DNA of 64,000 nucleotides from positions 1,736,001 to 1,800,000 of the forward strand of contig NZ_JAMTCR010000002.1 of NCBI RefSeq assembly GCF_024171945.1, written 5' to 3'. Of the stretch, positions 40,313 through 48,501 are shown piece by piece. The DNA comes from Actinokineospora globicatena. GTDB lineage: Bacteria; Actinomycetota; Actinomycetes; Mycobacteriales; Pseudonocardiaceae. Positions within the stretch are counted from its first letter, which is position 1. Every line of letters begins with the position of its first letter. A program made the position numbers and the translations under genes. Below the pieces are notes generated by a model that was not told the DNA's origin, ran no database searches, and worked only from the letters and a program-made list of their open reading frames with translations.

Positions 40313-40510
40313 CCCCTGTCCCCTCTCCGACCTGCCCGCACCCACCCGCCGTACGTGGGACGCACCCCGACGGCGAACGGCTCCCCTGACTGCCGACCCA
40401 GGTTAGGACAAAGCCGCGACCGGGGCGGGCGGTTGTCCACAGCAGGGCCCGTTCGCCGGGGAAAGGCCGTATCATTGAGGGGTAACCGCGAGGGACGAGG
40501 GAGCGTGGTC

Positions 40511-41104
40511 GTGGCCTCCGTGCACGACGTGGTGGCGGCGATCCTGGACCGCACCGGTCCCGAGTCGCCGATGAAGCTGCAGAAGCTGCTGTACTACACC
40601 CAGGGCTGGCACCTGGGCCTCACCGGCGAGGTGCTGTTCCCCAACCGGATCGAGGCGTGGACCGCCGGGCCGGTGGTGCCCGACGTGTACCGCTGCCACG
40701 AGGGCTCGCGCGAGGTGGCGGCCTGGCCGGATGGCGACGGGAGCCGGTTGAGCGAGTCCGACGCCGACCTGGTCGACACCGTGGTCGAGCGCTACGGCTG
40801 CTTCGACCGCCACCAGCTCAGCGCCATGACGCACGAGGAAGAACCGTGGCGCACCGCGCGGGGCGACCTCCCGGACACCGCCCCCAGCAGCGCCCGGCTG
40901 TCGGAGACCGTGATGGCCCGGTTCTTCGGCCGGATGATCACCGACCCGGTCACGGCGGTCGCCGAGGCCAGGGCCAGCGCCTACCTGGAGGGCCTCGAGG
41001 TCTCCGCAGGCGCGCTCGCCGCCTCGGAAGCGGTCGCGAACGGCGTCATCAGCACCGATGACGCGGTCCAGCGGAGGTTGCGCGAACTGCTCAACACCGC
41101 CTGA
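40511..41104 (+). CDS. Panacea-domain (DUF4065/SocA-like) probable antitoxin
   Basis: 197 residues. PMKLQKLLYYTQGWHLGLTG, IEAWTAGPVVPDVYR and RYGCFDRHQLSAMTHEEEPW are the hallmark motifs of the GepA/SocA/DUF4065 family, whose Panacea domain neutralises many unrelated toxins. GTG at 40511 has GAGGGAG upstream. A Fic protein gene lies 58 bases downstream on the same strand, completing a toxin-antitoxin arrangement. TATCAT near 40470 is a likely -10 box. Confidence 0.88.
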   Translation: MASVHDVVAAILDRTGPESPMKLQKLLYYTQGWHLGLTGEVLFPNRIEAWTAGPVVPDVYRCHEGSREVAAWPDGDGSRLSESDADLVDTVVERYGCFDRHQLSAMTHEEEPWRTARGDLPDTAPSSARLSETVMARFFGRMITDPVTAVAEARASAYLEGLEVSAGALAASEAVANGVISTDDAVQRRLRELLNTA

Positions 41105-41162
41105 AGCACAAGGAAGAACCCCGGGTGTTATCCCCGCCGCGCAGGCCCAGCGGGCCGCGCAC

Positions 41163-41741
41163 GTGACCGACCCGTACGTCGACCCCGCGACCGGGGTCCT
41201 GCGCAACATCCACGACATCACCGACGCCGCGAAGCTCACCGAGGCCGAGCGCGACCTGGCGTTCCTGCGCGACGAGCAGCTCAAGCGGTTCCCGTTGCCG
41301 GGCGCCTGGGACACCGCGCACCTGCTCGCCTTCCACCGGCACCTCTTCGGCGACGTCTACGCCTGGGCCGGGCAACCGCGGCAGGTCGACCTGAGCCGCG
41401 ACGGATCCCCTTTCGCGCACTGGCGGCACGTCGAACCCGCGTTGGCCGACTTGTTCGAGAAGTTGCGCGCGGAACGGATTCTGGGTGGTCTCGCGCGGCC
41501 GGAGTTCCTGGCGCGGTTCACCTACTACTTCGCCGAAGTCAACGTCGTGCACCCCTTTCGCGAAGGCAATGGCCGGACCCAAAGAGCCTTTTTCCGGCAG
41601 TTGGCGCTCTTCGCCGGGTGGCGGGTGGACTTCAGCCTCGTCGACCGCGAGCGGTACCTGCTCGGGTGCGCCGCGGCGATGGTCGGCGAACTCGGCGTGC
41701 TGGCCGAGCAGTTCGCGACCGCGCTGGTCGGCCGGGCCTGA
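41163..41741 (+). CDS. Fic domain protein, probable toxin
   Basis: 192 residues. The catalytic loop HPFREGNGRTQRAFF (residues about 127-141) has every residue of the Fic motif HxFx[DE]GNGRxxR, so AMP- or other nucleotidyl transfer is expected. HLFGDVYAWAGQPRQVDLSRD is the usual flap region. No N-terminal inhibitory helix of the [ST]xxxE[GN] type is evident, consistent with control by a separate antitoxin, the gene upstream. GTG at 41163 is the best start; its ribosome-binding site is weak, as expected for a toxin kept low. Confidence 0.9.
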   Translation: MTDPYVDPATGVLRNIHDITDAAKLTEAERDLAFLRDEQLKRFPLPGAWDTAHLLAFHRHLFGDVYAWAGQPRQVDLSRDGSPFAHWRHVEPALADLFEKLRAERILGGLARPEFLARFTYYFAEVNVVHPFREGNGRTQRAFFRQLALFAGWRVDFSLVDRERYLLGCAAAMVGELGVLAEQFATALVGRA

Positions 41742-41748
41742 ACAAGCC

Positions 41749-41782
41749 GGTGCCCCGGCGGGTCGGGACCCACCGGGGCACC
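41749..41782. terminator. Bidirectional terminator
   Basis: GGTGCCCCGG at 41749-41758 pairs with CCGGGGCACC at 41773-41782, with GGTC/GACC pairing inside; between the Fic and dioxygenase genes. Confidence 0.85.
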
Positions 41783-41826
41783 TGTCCTCGGCACAGGGCT
41801 ACCGAGGTCGGCTCAGTAGAGCGTGA

Positions 41827-42744
41827 TCAGCCGACGCGCCACAGGGCGGGCACGTTCGGCGGCTCCCAGCCCGGCTGGGCCTGGTGGCCCTGCAGGCAGG
41901 TGTAGCTCGAGCCGCCGTAGGTGACCTTGGCGCCCGCCGCGTAGTTGGTGCCCGCGGCCCACGTGCCGCCGGGGACGCCGGTGGTGGTCGTGGTGGTGGT
42001 GGTGGTGGTGGTCGGGTTGGTCGGCCGGGTGGTGGTCGTGGTGGGGCGGGTGGTGGTGGTCGGCCCGGTGACGTTGAGGACGAAGTCGAACGACGCCTCC
42101 TTGCCGTTGCCCACGGTGCGGACGTTCATCAGCAGCCGCGAGTCGAAGATGGTGTCGGTGTTGTTGCGCGGCTCACCGGGGAAGTACGTCTGCGTGGTGA
42201 GGATCCGGCCGCCGGGGTTCTGCACCTTCATGTGGATGTGCCGGGTGCGGCCGGGGTAGAGGCCGGGCACGATCGTGGTCAGGGTGTACTTGCCGGTGGC
42301 GTCGGTGTACTGGTGGCCGCGGAAGCGGTAGGTGGTGTTGTCGTAGTTGCCGCCGTTGTCGGCCTGCCAGAAGTCCAGCAGCACGTTCGCCAGCGGCTGG
42401 CAGTTGCGACCGAACACGTATCCGGTGACGGTCAGCGGGGTGCCGGGGTAGCCCGGCTCGACCAGCGAGGTCCGCTGCGGCGAACCCGGCTTGAAGTACG
42501 GGCCCTCGGTCTGCGCGATGGTCGGCGCGTCGCCGTCGTTGCACTCCGGGGTGAGGTCGAGCAGCGTGCCGCTCGCGGCCTCTTCGGCCTTGGTGCGGGC
42601 GAGGGCGGGCACACCGACCAGTGCGATCGGTGCGGCGACACCGGCGGCCAGCGCCGCGCGCAGCACCGCCTTGCGGCTGATCTGCTTGCCGTCAGCCGGT
42701 GGCTGTCCCTCGGTCGAGCCTTCGCCGTGCAGGGGCGTGTCCAT
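41827..42744 (-). CDS. Secreted intradiol ring-cleavage dioxygenase with chitin-binding domain
   Basis: 305 residues. An N-terminal export signal with SRKAVLRAALAAG (Tat-like, but Ser-Arg-Lys rather than Arg-Arg), then an intradiol dioxygenase domain (EGPYFKPGSPQRTSL, TGYVFGRNCQPLANVLLDFW, LYPGRTRHIHMKV with the Tyr/His iron ligands), a Thr-rich linker (about 237-258) and a C-terminal CBM5/12 chitin/cellulose-binding module (WAAGTNYAAGAKVTYGG, YTCLQGH, WEPP). This is the architecture of the Streptomyces lignocellulose enzyme SACTE_2871. It probably opens catechol rings of plant phenolics while bound to polysaccharide. ATG with AAGGAG nine bases upstream. Confidence 0.93.
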   Translation of the reverse strand: MDTPLHGEGSTEGQPPADGKQISRKAVLRAALAAGVAAPIALVGVPALARTKAEEAASGTLLDLTPECNDGDAPTIAQTEGPYFKPGSPQRTSLVEPGYPGTPLTVTGYVFGRNCQPLANVLLDFWQADNGGNYDNTTYRFRGHQYTDATGKYTLTTIVPGLYPGRTRHIHMKVQNPGGRILTTQTYFPGEPRNNTDTIFDSRLLMNVRTVGNGKEASFDFVLNVTGPTTTTRPTTTTTRPTNPTTTTTTTTTTTGVPGGTWAAGTNYAAGAKVTYGGSSYTCLQGHQAQPGWEPPNVPALWRVG

Positions 42745-42796
42745 GCCTAGCTCCTTGTGGGTGGGGGAGGCCGGGAATGAACACGAACCTACGTAC

Positions 42797-42845
42797 GGGA
42801 TTCACCGGCGACGATGGACTCATTCGGTCGGACGTGGTGAATCCC
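42797..42845. promoter_or_regulatory. Inverted-repeat operator upstream of the dioxygenase gene
   Basis: GGGATTCACC at 42797-42806 and GGTGAATCCC at 42836-42845 are perfect inverted repeats 29 bases apart, 53 bases before the dioxygenase start. The adjacent AraC regulator is the obvious candidate binder. Confidence 0.6.
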
Positions 42846-42889
42846 AGGGTGGCTGTTGCCATAGTGCGGAACATTCACATGTTCATCAT

Positions 42890-43804
42890 TCACAGGAACG
42901 GTCGTTCCACCGACTCCCCGTGCCTGCGGAAATCGCCGGGGCTGACCCCGGCCTCGCGCCGGAAAAAGCGACAAAAATACGCGGCGTCGGTGAACCCGAC
43001 CCGATCGGCCACCTGCCGCACGGTCAGGTCGGTGCGCGCCAGCAGCCGCTTCGCCTCCGCGGCGCGCGCCTGGCGGACCAGTTCCGACGGGGTCCGGCCG
43101 GTGGCCGCCTTGACCGCCTCGGTGAGGTAGCCGGGGGTGACGCCGATGTGCTCGGCGTAGGCCTGCACCGACCACAGGTCCAGGTCGACCCGGCTGGTCA
43201 GCATGGTGAACTCCTCGGCGACCGACCCGGCGCGCGCCGGTGGGGCCGGGACGGCGGCCGGGGTCTGCGGCAACCGGCCCGCGCGCACGACCAGCACGTG
43301 CAGCAGCGCCCGCAGCACGGTGTGCCAGTCGTCCTCACCGCGCTCGTACTCGTGCGCGAGCTCGGCGACCAACCTGCCGGTGCTGTCGTCCTCCGCGGCG
43401 CTGAGCGTGGTCCACGGCCGTTCGCTGAGCCTGCGCAGCCGGTCCCGGTCGGCCGGGTGGTCGAGCAGGAAGTCGTCGGTGAACAGGACCACCGAGCCGC
43501 GCAGGTCGCGCACGTCCTCCCAGTGGTGCACCTGGCCGGGGGTGATCACGCACAGGTGCGGCGGGCGCAGCGGCTGGCGGGCCATGTCCAGGACGTGGCT
43601 GCCGCTGCCGCCGGTGACGTGCACGATCTCGTAGAACGTGTGCCGGTGCGGGAACGACGCCCGCGACAGCGGGCCGACCTGCTCGAAGGTGCCGATCACG
43701 AACGGCAGCGCGGTCGGCGCGGGCACCTCCAGCCGGTGCATGGGCAGCTCGCCGCCACGCGGCTGTCTGCAGGGCGTGCCTGGTAAGACGGTGCTACCGC
43801 GCAT
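42890..43804 (-). CDS. AraC family transcriptional regulator with cupin sensor domain
   Basis: 304 residues. An N-terminal cupin-like domain (FPHRHTFYEIVHVTGGSGSH, LCVITPGQVHHWE) senses a small ligand; the C-terminal double helix-turn-helix spans about 205-300 (AYAEHIGVTPGYLTEAVKAATG and VRQVADRVGFTDAAYFCRFF). Same strand and upstream of the dioxygenase gene, probably its activator. ATG with GAGGGG eight bases upstream. Confidence 0.93.
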   Translation of the reverse strand: MRGSTVLPGTPCRQPRGGELPMHRLEVPAPTALPFVIGTFEQVGPLSRASFPHRHTFYEIVHVTGGSGSHVLDMARQPLRPPHLCVITPGQVHHWEDVRDLRGSVVLFTDDFLLDHPADRDRLRRLSERPWTTLSAAEDDSTGRLVAELAHEYERGEDDWHTVLRALLHVLVVRAGRLPQTPAAVPAPPARAGSVAEEFTMLTSRVDLDLWSVQAYAEHIGVTPGYLTEAVKAATGRTPSELVRQARAAEAKRLLARTDLTVRQVADRVGFTDAAYFCRFFRREAGVSPGDFRRHGESVERPFL

Positions 43805-43835
43805 GTCCCGTTCCCCTCGCTCACGCAGGACAAAA

Positions 43836-43846
43836 GGTCCAGACCA
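43836..43846. promoter_or_regulatory. dre-like palindrome upstream of the AraC gene
   Basis: GGTCCAGACCA, on the other strand TGGTCTGGACC, differs at two positions from the core TGGTCTAGACCA bound by the GlcNAc-responsive regulator DasR in Streptomyces. Located 32 bases before the AraC start. Confidence 0.35.
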
Positions 43847-43913
43847 ATGATCGAGGGTCCACGATGGCACGTGCGGCGCCGGTGGGAAACAGACGGGGAC
43901 ATCCCAACCGGTA

Positions 43914-44780
43914 CTAGACGCCCATGGGATGCCAGACGGTCTTGGTCTCCACCAGCGCGCGCAGCCGGGCGATGTCGGGCCGCTCGGTCCAGTCCGGCTC
44001 GGTGGTGGGCACCCTCGGCACCCGCTTCACCGTGCCCGCGGCCGACCGCTCCAGGTCGACCCGCAGCTCCGGCGGCGCCCCGGTCAGGTCCAGCGCGTTG
44101 ACGTCGGCGTGCGCGGCCAGCCACGGCGCCAGCTCCGCGGTGTGCCCGGTCAGCAGGTTGACCACCCCGCCGGGCACGTCCGAGGTCGCCAGCACCTCCG
44201 AGAGGGTGATCGCGGGCAGCGGCCGGTCCTGGCTGGTCACCACGACCGCGGTCGCGCCGACGGCCAGCACCGGTGCCAGCACGCTGACCAGGCCGAGCAG
44301 CGACGACCGCTGCGGCGCCAGCACCCCGACCACGCCGGTCGGCTCCGGCACCGAGAAGGAGAAGTACGGGCCCGCCACCGGGTTCGCCGCACCGAGCACC
44401 GTGGCGATCTTGTCGGTCCAGCCCGCGTACCAGACCCAGCGGTCCACCGCGGCGTCCACCAGCGCCTGCGCGCGCTTGGCAGGCACGCCCTCACCGGCAG
44501 CGACCTCGTCGGCGAACTGCTCGCGCCTGCCCTCCAGCAGCTCCGCGACCCGGTACAGCACCTGGCCGCGGTTGTATGCCGTCGCGCCGGACCACTTGCC
44601 GAACGCGCCGCGCGCGGCCACCACCGCCTCGCGCAGGTCCTTGCGGGAGGCCTGCGCGGCGTTGGCCAGGAACCGGCCCTTGCTGTCGGCGACCGGGTAG
44701 GTCCGGCCGGACTCCGAGCGGGGGAACGCCCCGCCCAGGTAGAGCTTGTAGGTCTTGGACACCGTCACGCGGTCAGACAT
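43914..44780 (-). CDS. Truncated aldehyde dehydrogenase-like protein without catalytic domain
   Basis: 288 residues against about 480 in the family. It has the N-terminal coenzyme-binding half (YKLYLGGAFPRSESGRTYPV, VPEPTGVVGVLAPQRSSLLG) but lacks the GQxC catalytic segment; the active Glu region is also missing, and the usual PWNFP is replaced by APQRSSL. It overlaps the full-length enzyme gene upstream by eight bases. Not an obvious fresh pseudogene: codon use is normal and the reading frame clean. It may be a structural partner of the full-length enzyme. Confidence 0.85.
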   Translation of the reverse strand: MSDRVTVSKTYKLYLGGAFPRSESGRTYPVADSKGRFLANAAQASRKDLREAVVAARGAFGKWSGATAYNRGQVLYRVAELLEGRREQFADEVAAGEGVPAKRAQALVDAAVDRWVWYAGWTDKIATVLGAANPVAGPYFSFSVPEPTGVVGVLAPQRSSLLGLVSVLAPVLAVGATAVVVTSQDRPLPAITLSEVLATSDVPGGVVNLLTGHTAELAPWLAAHADVNALDLTGAPPELRVDLERSAAGTVKRVPRVPTTEPDWTERPDIARLRALVETKTVWHPMGV

Positions 44781-46203
44781 CGAGGTACGCCTCCAGCCCG
44801 GCCCGGCCGCCCTCGCGGCCGAAGCCCGACTCCTGGTAGCCGCCGAACGGGGCGGTCGGGTCGAAGCGGTTGAACGTGTTGGCCCACACCACGCCCGCGC
44901 GCAGCCGGTCGGCCATCCACAGGATGCGCGAGCCCTTCTCGGTCCACACCCCTGCGGACAGGCCGTAGGGGGTGTTGTTGGCCTTGGCCAGCGCCTCGTC
45001 CGGGGTGCGGAAGGTCAGCACGGACAGCACCGGGCCGAAGATCTCCTCGCGGGCGATGCGCATGGACTGGGTGACCCCGGCGAACACCGTCGGGGCGAAG
45101 AAGAAGCCCTTGTCCGGCAGCGGGCACGGGCTCGACCAGCGCTCGGCGCCCTCCTGCTCGCCGGAGGCCACCAGGTCCTGGATCTTGGTGAGCTGGTCGC
45201 GGGAGTTGATCGCGCCGACGTCGGTGTTCTTGTCCAGCGGGTCGCCGACGCGCAGGGTGCTGACCCTGGCGTGCAGCTTGGCCAGGAACTCCTCGGCGAT
45301 CGACTCCTGCAGCAGCAGCCGCGACCCGGCGCAGCAGACGTGGCCCTGGTTGAAGAAGATGCCGTTGACGATCCCCTCGACGGCCTGGTCGAGCGGGGCG
45401 TCGTCGAAGACGATGTTGGCCGCCTTGCCGCCCAGCTCCAGGGTCAGCTTCTTGCCGGTGCCCGCCAGCGCGGACTGGATGACCTTGCCGACCTCGGTCG
45501 ACCCGGTGAACGCGACCTTGTTCACCCCGGGGTGGTTCACCAGCTCGGCGCCCACGTCCCCGGCGCCGGGGACGATGTTGACCACACCGGGCGGCAGCTC
45601 GGCCTGCTGGATGATCTCGGCCAGCACCAGCGCGGAGAGCGGGGTCGTCTCGGCTGGCTTGAGCACCACGGTGTTCCCGCAGGCCAGCGCCGGGGCGATC
45701 TTCCACGCGGCCATCATCAGCGGGAAGTTCCACGGGATCACCTGACCGGCCACGCCCAGCGGCTTCGGGTCGGGACCGAGGCCCGCGTAGTCGAGCTTGT
45801 CCGCCCACCCCGCGTGGTAGAAGAAGTGCGCCGCGGCGGTCGGGACGTCGGTGTCGCGCGACTCCTTGATCGGCTTGCCGTTGTCCAGCGACTCCAGCAC
45901 CGCCAGCTCGCGGGCGCGCTCGGCGACCATCCTGGCGATCCGGAAGATGTACTTGGCCCGCTCGGTGCCCGGCATCCGGCCCCAGGTCTTGTCGTGGGCC
46001 CGGCGCGCCGCCTTCACCGCCCGGTCGACATCGCCCGCGCCCGCGGTGCTGACCTCGGCCAGCACCTCCTCGGTCGCCGGGTTGACCGACTTGAGCGGCT
46101 CACCGGCGCCCTCGACGAACTCGCCGTCGACGAACATCCGGTAGCTCGGCTTGAGGTTGGCGATCGCCCGCGACTCAGGAGCGGGCGCGTATTCCCAGGT
46201 CAT
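44773..46203 (-). CDS. NAD(P)-dependent aldehyde dehydrogenase
   Basis: 476 residues, complete. PWNFPLMMAAWK with the catalytic Asn, LELGGKAANIVF with the general-base Glu, and NQGHVCCAGSRLLL with the nucleophilic Cys. It starts directly after deoC, so it most likely oxidises the acetaldehyde released by deoxyribose-phosphate aldolase to acetate. ATG immediately after the deoC stop. Confidence 0.95.
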   Translation of the reverse strand: MTWEYAPAPESRAIANLKPSYRMFVDGEFVEGAGEPLKSVNPATEEVLAEVSTAGAGDVDRAVKAARRAHDKTWGRMPGTERAKYIFRIARMVAERARELAVLESLDNGKPIKESRDTDVPTAAAHFFYHAGWADKLDYAGLGPDPKPLGVAGQVIPWNFPLMMAAWKIAPALACGNTVVLKPAETTPLSALVLAEIIQQAELPPGVVNIVPGAGDVGAELVNHPGVNKVAFTGSTEVGKVIQSALAGTGKKLTLELGGKAANIVFDDAPLDQAVEGIVNGIFFNQGHVCCAGSRLLLQESIAEEFLAKLHARVSTLRVGDPLDKNTDVGAINSRDQLTKIQDLVASGEQEGAERWSSPCPLPDKGFFFAPTVFAGVTQSMRIAREEIFGPVLSVLTFRTPDEALAKANNTPYGLSAGVWTEKGSRILWMADRLRAGVVWANTFNRFDPTAPFGGYQESGFGREGGRAGLEAYLDV

Positions 46204-47139
46204 CTAGTCCACCGATACGTAGTCGGGGCCGCTGTAGTGGCCGTCGAGCTGGGTGCGGCGCTGCATGAGCAGGTCGTTGAGCAGGCTGGAGGCGCCGAAG
46301 CGGAACAGGTCCGGGGTCAGCCAGGCCTCGCCTGCCACCTCGTGCACGGCGACCAGGTGCCGGATGGCGTCCTTGGTGGTGCGGATGCCGCCTGCGGGTT
46401 TGACGCCGCGGTGCTCGCCGGTGACCTCGTGCCAGTCGCGCACCGCTTGCAGCATCAGGTTCGTGACCGGCAGCGTGGCCGCGGGGGAGACCTTGCCGGT
46501 CGAGGTCTTGATGAAGTCGCCGCCCGCCAGCAGCGCCAGCCAGGACGCCCGGCGCACGTTGTCGTAGGTGGCGAGCTCGCCGGTCTCCAGGATCACCTTG
46601 AGGTGCACGTCCCCGCACGCGGCCTTGATGGTGCGGATCTCGTCGAACACCTGCCCGTAGCGGCCCGAGAGGAACGCGCCCCGGTCGATCACCATGTCCA
46701 CCTCGGTCGCACCCGCCTCGATGGCGAACTCGGTGTCGGTGAGCTTGACCTTCATGCTGGAGCGGCCGGACGGGAACGCGGTGGCCACGCTGGCGATGTT
46801 CACCGGCGCGCCGCCCAGCGCCGCCTTCGCGGTGGCCACCATGTCCGGGTAGACGCAGACCGCGGCGACCGGCGGGATGCCCGGCTCGGGTTGTCTCGCC
46901 TTCGCGCACAGCGTGCGCACCTTGCCGGGGGTGTCGGCGCCTTCCAACGTGGTCAGGTCGACCATGGAGATCGCGGTGTCGATGGCCCAGAGCTTGCTGG
47001 CCTTCTTGATGCTGCGGGTCGCGAGACCGGCGCTGCGCTGCTCGATCCCCACCGCGTCGACACCGGGCAAGCCGTGCAGGAACCGCCGCAGCGACGCCTC
47101 GTCCCGGGTGACGTCGGTCAACTCTGTCGTGCCGCCCAT
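46204..47139 (-). CDS. deoC: Deoxyribose-phosphate aldolase
   Basis: 311 residues, the long actinobacterial form. Splits 2-deoxyribose-5-phosphate to acetaldehyde and glyceraldehyde-3-phosphate. AGATEVDMVIDRGAFLSG, LKVILETGEL, the Schiff-base Lys in DFIKTSTGK and GVKPAGGIRT are all intact. The start overlaps the end of the upstream membrane gene by 22 bases. Completes deoxynucleoside breakdown with deoA, the phosphorylase and the mutase elsewhere in the window. Confidence 0.96.
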   Translation of the reverse strand: MGGTTELTDVTRDEASLRRFLHGLPGVDAVGIEQRSAGLATRSIKKASKLWAIDTAISMVDLTTLEGADTPGKVRTLCAKARQPEPGIPPVAAVCVYPDMVATAKAALGGAPVNIASVATAFPSGRSSMKVKLTDTEFAIEAGATEVDMVIDRGAFLSGRYGQVFDEIRTIKAACGDVHLKVILETGELATYDNVRRASWLALLAGGDFIKTSTGKVSPAATLPVTNLMLQAVRDWHEVTGEHRGVKPAGGIRTTKDAIRHLVAVHEVAGEAWLTPDLFRFGASSLLNDLLMQRRTQLDGHYSGPDYVSVD

Positions 47140-47729
47140 GCGCCCGAGTCTAGGGGGTTCTTGGTCGCGCTAGGGCGCACGCGGACGGCGAGCACGACGA
47201 GCCACACGGTGTAGAGGATGTAACCGATGAAGTTGGCCATGTCCGTGCCGGGTACCCCTAGCGGGATCAAGACGCCGAGCGCGACAAGACCCGCGGCGGG
47301 GTAGGCGAGGAACTTGAGGCCGTAGTAGTGGGCGACGCGGACCGTCCAGATCGCGGTTAGCGCGTAGCCGAGCGTCTCGCCGATGACGGTACCGAGCACA
47401 GTGGACACTGCCGTGAAGGTGTCGGGGTCGTCGATGAACGGGACGATCAGCGGCCAGCGCATCAACCCGATCACCTGCACCAGCGCGGCCGCGGTGCCCA
47501 GCTCGGTCAGACCCGGTCTGTCGAGCCGCTTGGAGATGGGGATCAGCAGCGCGGCGCTCGCGGCCAGCAGCACGAACAGCGCGGAGACAGCCAGTTGGTT
47601 GTCGTTGAACGCGATCAGCACGTCCGGGGCGGGCTTGGCCAGGACGTCGGGGTAGTCGAAGACCACGCCGAGGCCGACGAAGGCGAGGTTGGCGCCGAGG
47701 GCACCGGCGATGAGCAGCAGGGAGAGCAT
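47118..47729 (-). CDS. Multi-pass membrane protein, possibly DUF4386-like
   Basis: 203 residues with six helices (LLLIAGALGANLAFVGLGVVF, QLAVSALFVLLAASAALLIPI, YPAAGLVALGVLIPLGVP). The extracytoplasmic FDYPDVLAKPAPDVLIAFN segment recalls DUF4386 proteins; moderate confidence. Divergent from a TetR gene with operator-like repeats between them, so probably under its control. Confidence 0.8.
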   Translation of the reverse strand: MLSLLLIAGALGANLAFVGLGVVFDYPDVLAKPAPDVLIAFNDNQLAVSALFVLLAASAALLIPISKRLDRPGLTELGTAAALVQVIGLMRWPLIVPFIDDPDTFTAVSTVLGTVIGETLGYALTAIWTVRVAHYYGLKFLAYPAAGLVALGVLIPLGVPGTDMANFIGYILYTVWLVVLAVRVRPSATKNPLDSGAWAARQS

Positions 47730-47742
47730 GTCGCTCCGATCT

Positions 47743-47776
47743 CTGTACGGTGTGCAATGTTGTCCACTGTACAGTG
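47743..47776. promoter_or_regulatory. Operator repeats between membrane gene and TetR gene
   Basis: CTGTACGGTG (47743-47752) and CTGTACAGTG (47767-47776), 24 bases apart; the second is centred in the perfect palindrome ACTGTACAGT. TACAGT there is also eight bases before the TetR GTG and may be its -10 box. Confidence 0.65.
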
Positions 47777-47783
47777 ATGCGCC

Positions 47784-48428
47784 GTGGACGAGAAGACCCG
47801 ACCGGGACCCAAGCGCAGCCTCACCGCCGAGCAGATCGTCGACGTGGCACTGGAACTGTTCGACGGGGAAGCGCCGTCCATCCGCGGTGTCGCCGCGAAG
47901 CTGGGGGTGCGGCCGAACACGCTCTACACGTACCTGCCGGACCGGGGCGCGATGGAACGCGCGCTCGTCGACCGGTTCCTGGCCATGGCGGACCCGGACC
48001 TGCTGGTGGGGCGCCGGGTGTGGCGGCGCAGGGTGGAGGACTACGCGTGCGCGCTGCGGTCGGTGCTGCTCGGGCACCCCGGCGCGGCCGCGCTGCTGCA
48101 CACGGCGCCGATCGACGGCCCGACGGCGGCACTGGTCGGCGAACGGCTGCTGGCCGTGTTCACCTCAGCGGGCCTGAGCACCGCCGACGCGGCGCGGTCG
48201 ACCTACGCGGTGATCGTCCACGTGCTCGGCTCGGCCACGCTCACCGCAGCCGACCTGCGCGGCGGCACGGAGGCCGACATCGTCGCGGCGCGGCTGGAGA
48301 TGGTCATCGACCCCGGCTTCCTCCCGCTCACGGCGGCGGCGTGGCCGGTGGTCGCGACGTGGAACACCGAGGAGCAGTTCCGCTGGTCCCTGCGCACCCT
48401 GCTCAATGGCTGTGTAGACGCTCGCTAG
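47784..48428 (+). CDS. TetR family regulator
   Basis: 214 residues. The helix-turn-helix is near residues 16-60 (TAEQIVDVALELFDGEAPSI, VAAKLGVRPNTLYTYLPDRG); the C-terminal domain is TetR_C-like with no assignable ligand. Likely autoregulated and controlling the divergent membrane protein. Confidence 0.92.
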   Translation: MDEKTRPGPKRSLTAEQIVDVALELFDGEAPSIRGVAAKLGVRPNTLYTYLPDRGAMERALVDRFLAMADPDLLVGRRVWRRRVEDYACALRSVLLGHPGAAALLHTAPIDGPTAALVGERLLAVFTSAGLSTADAARSTYAVIVHVLGSATLTAADLRGGTEADIVAARLEMVIDPGFLPLTAAAWPVVATWNTEEQFRWSLRTLLNGCVDAR

Positions 48429-48501
48429 ATCGCGTCGCTTGACCTGCCAAGTCGGGAACGATGCCGGGCGGGGACGTGGGGGCGGATGGCGGGAGGGAGT
48501 G

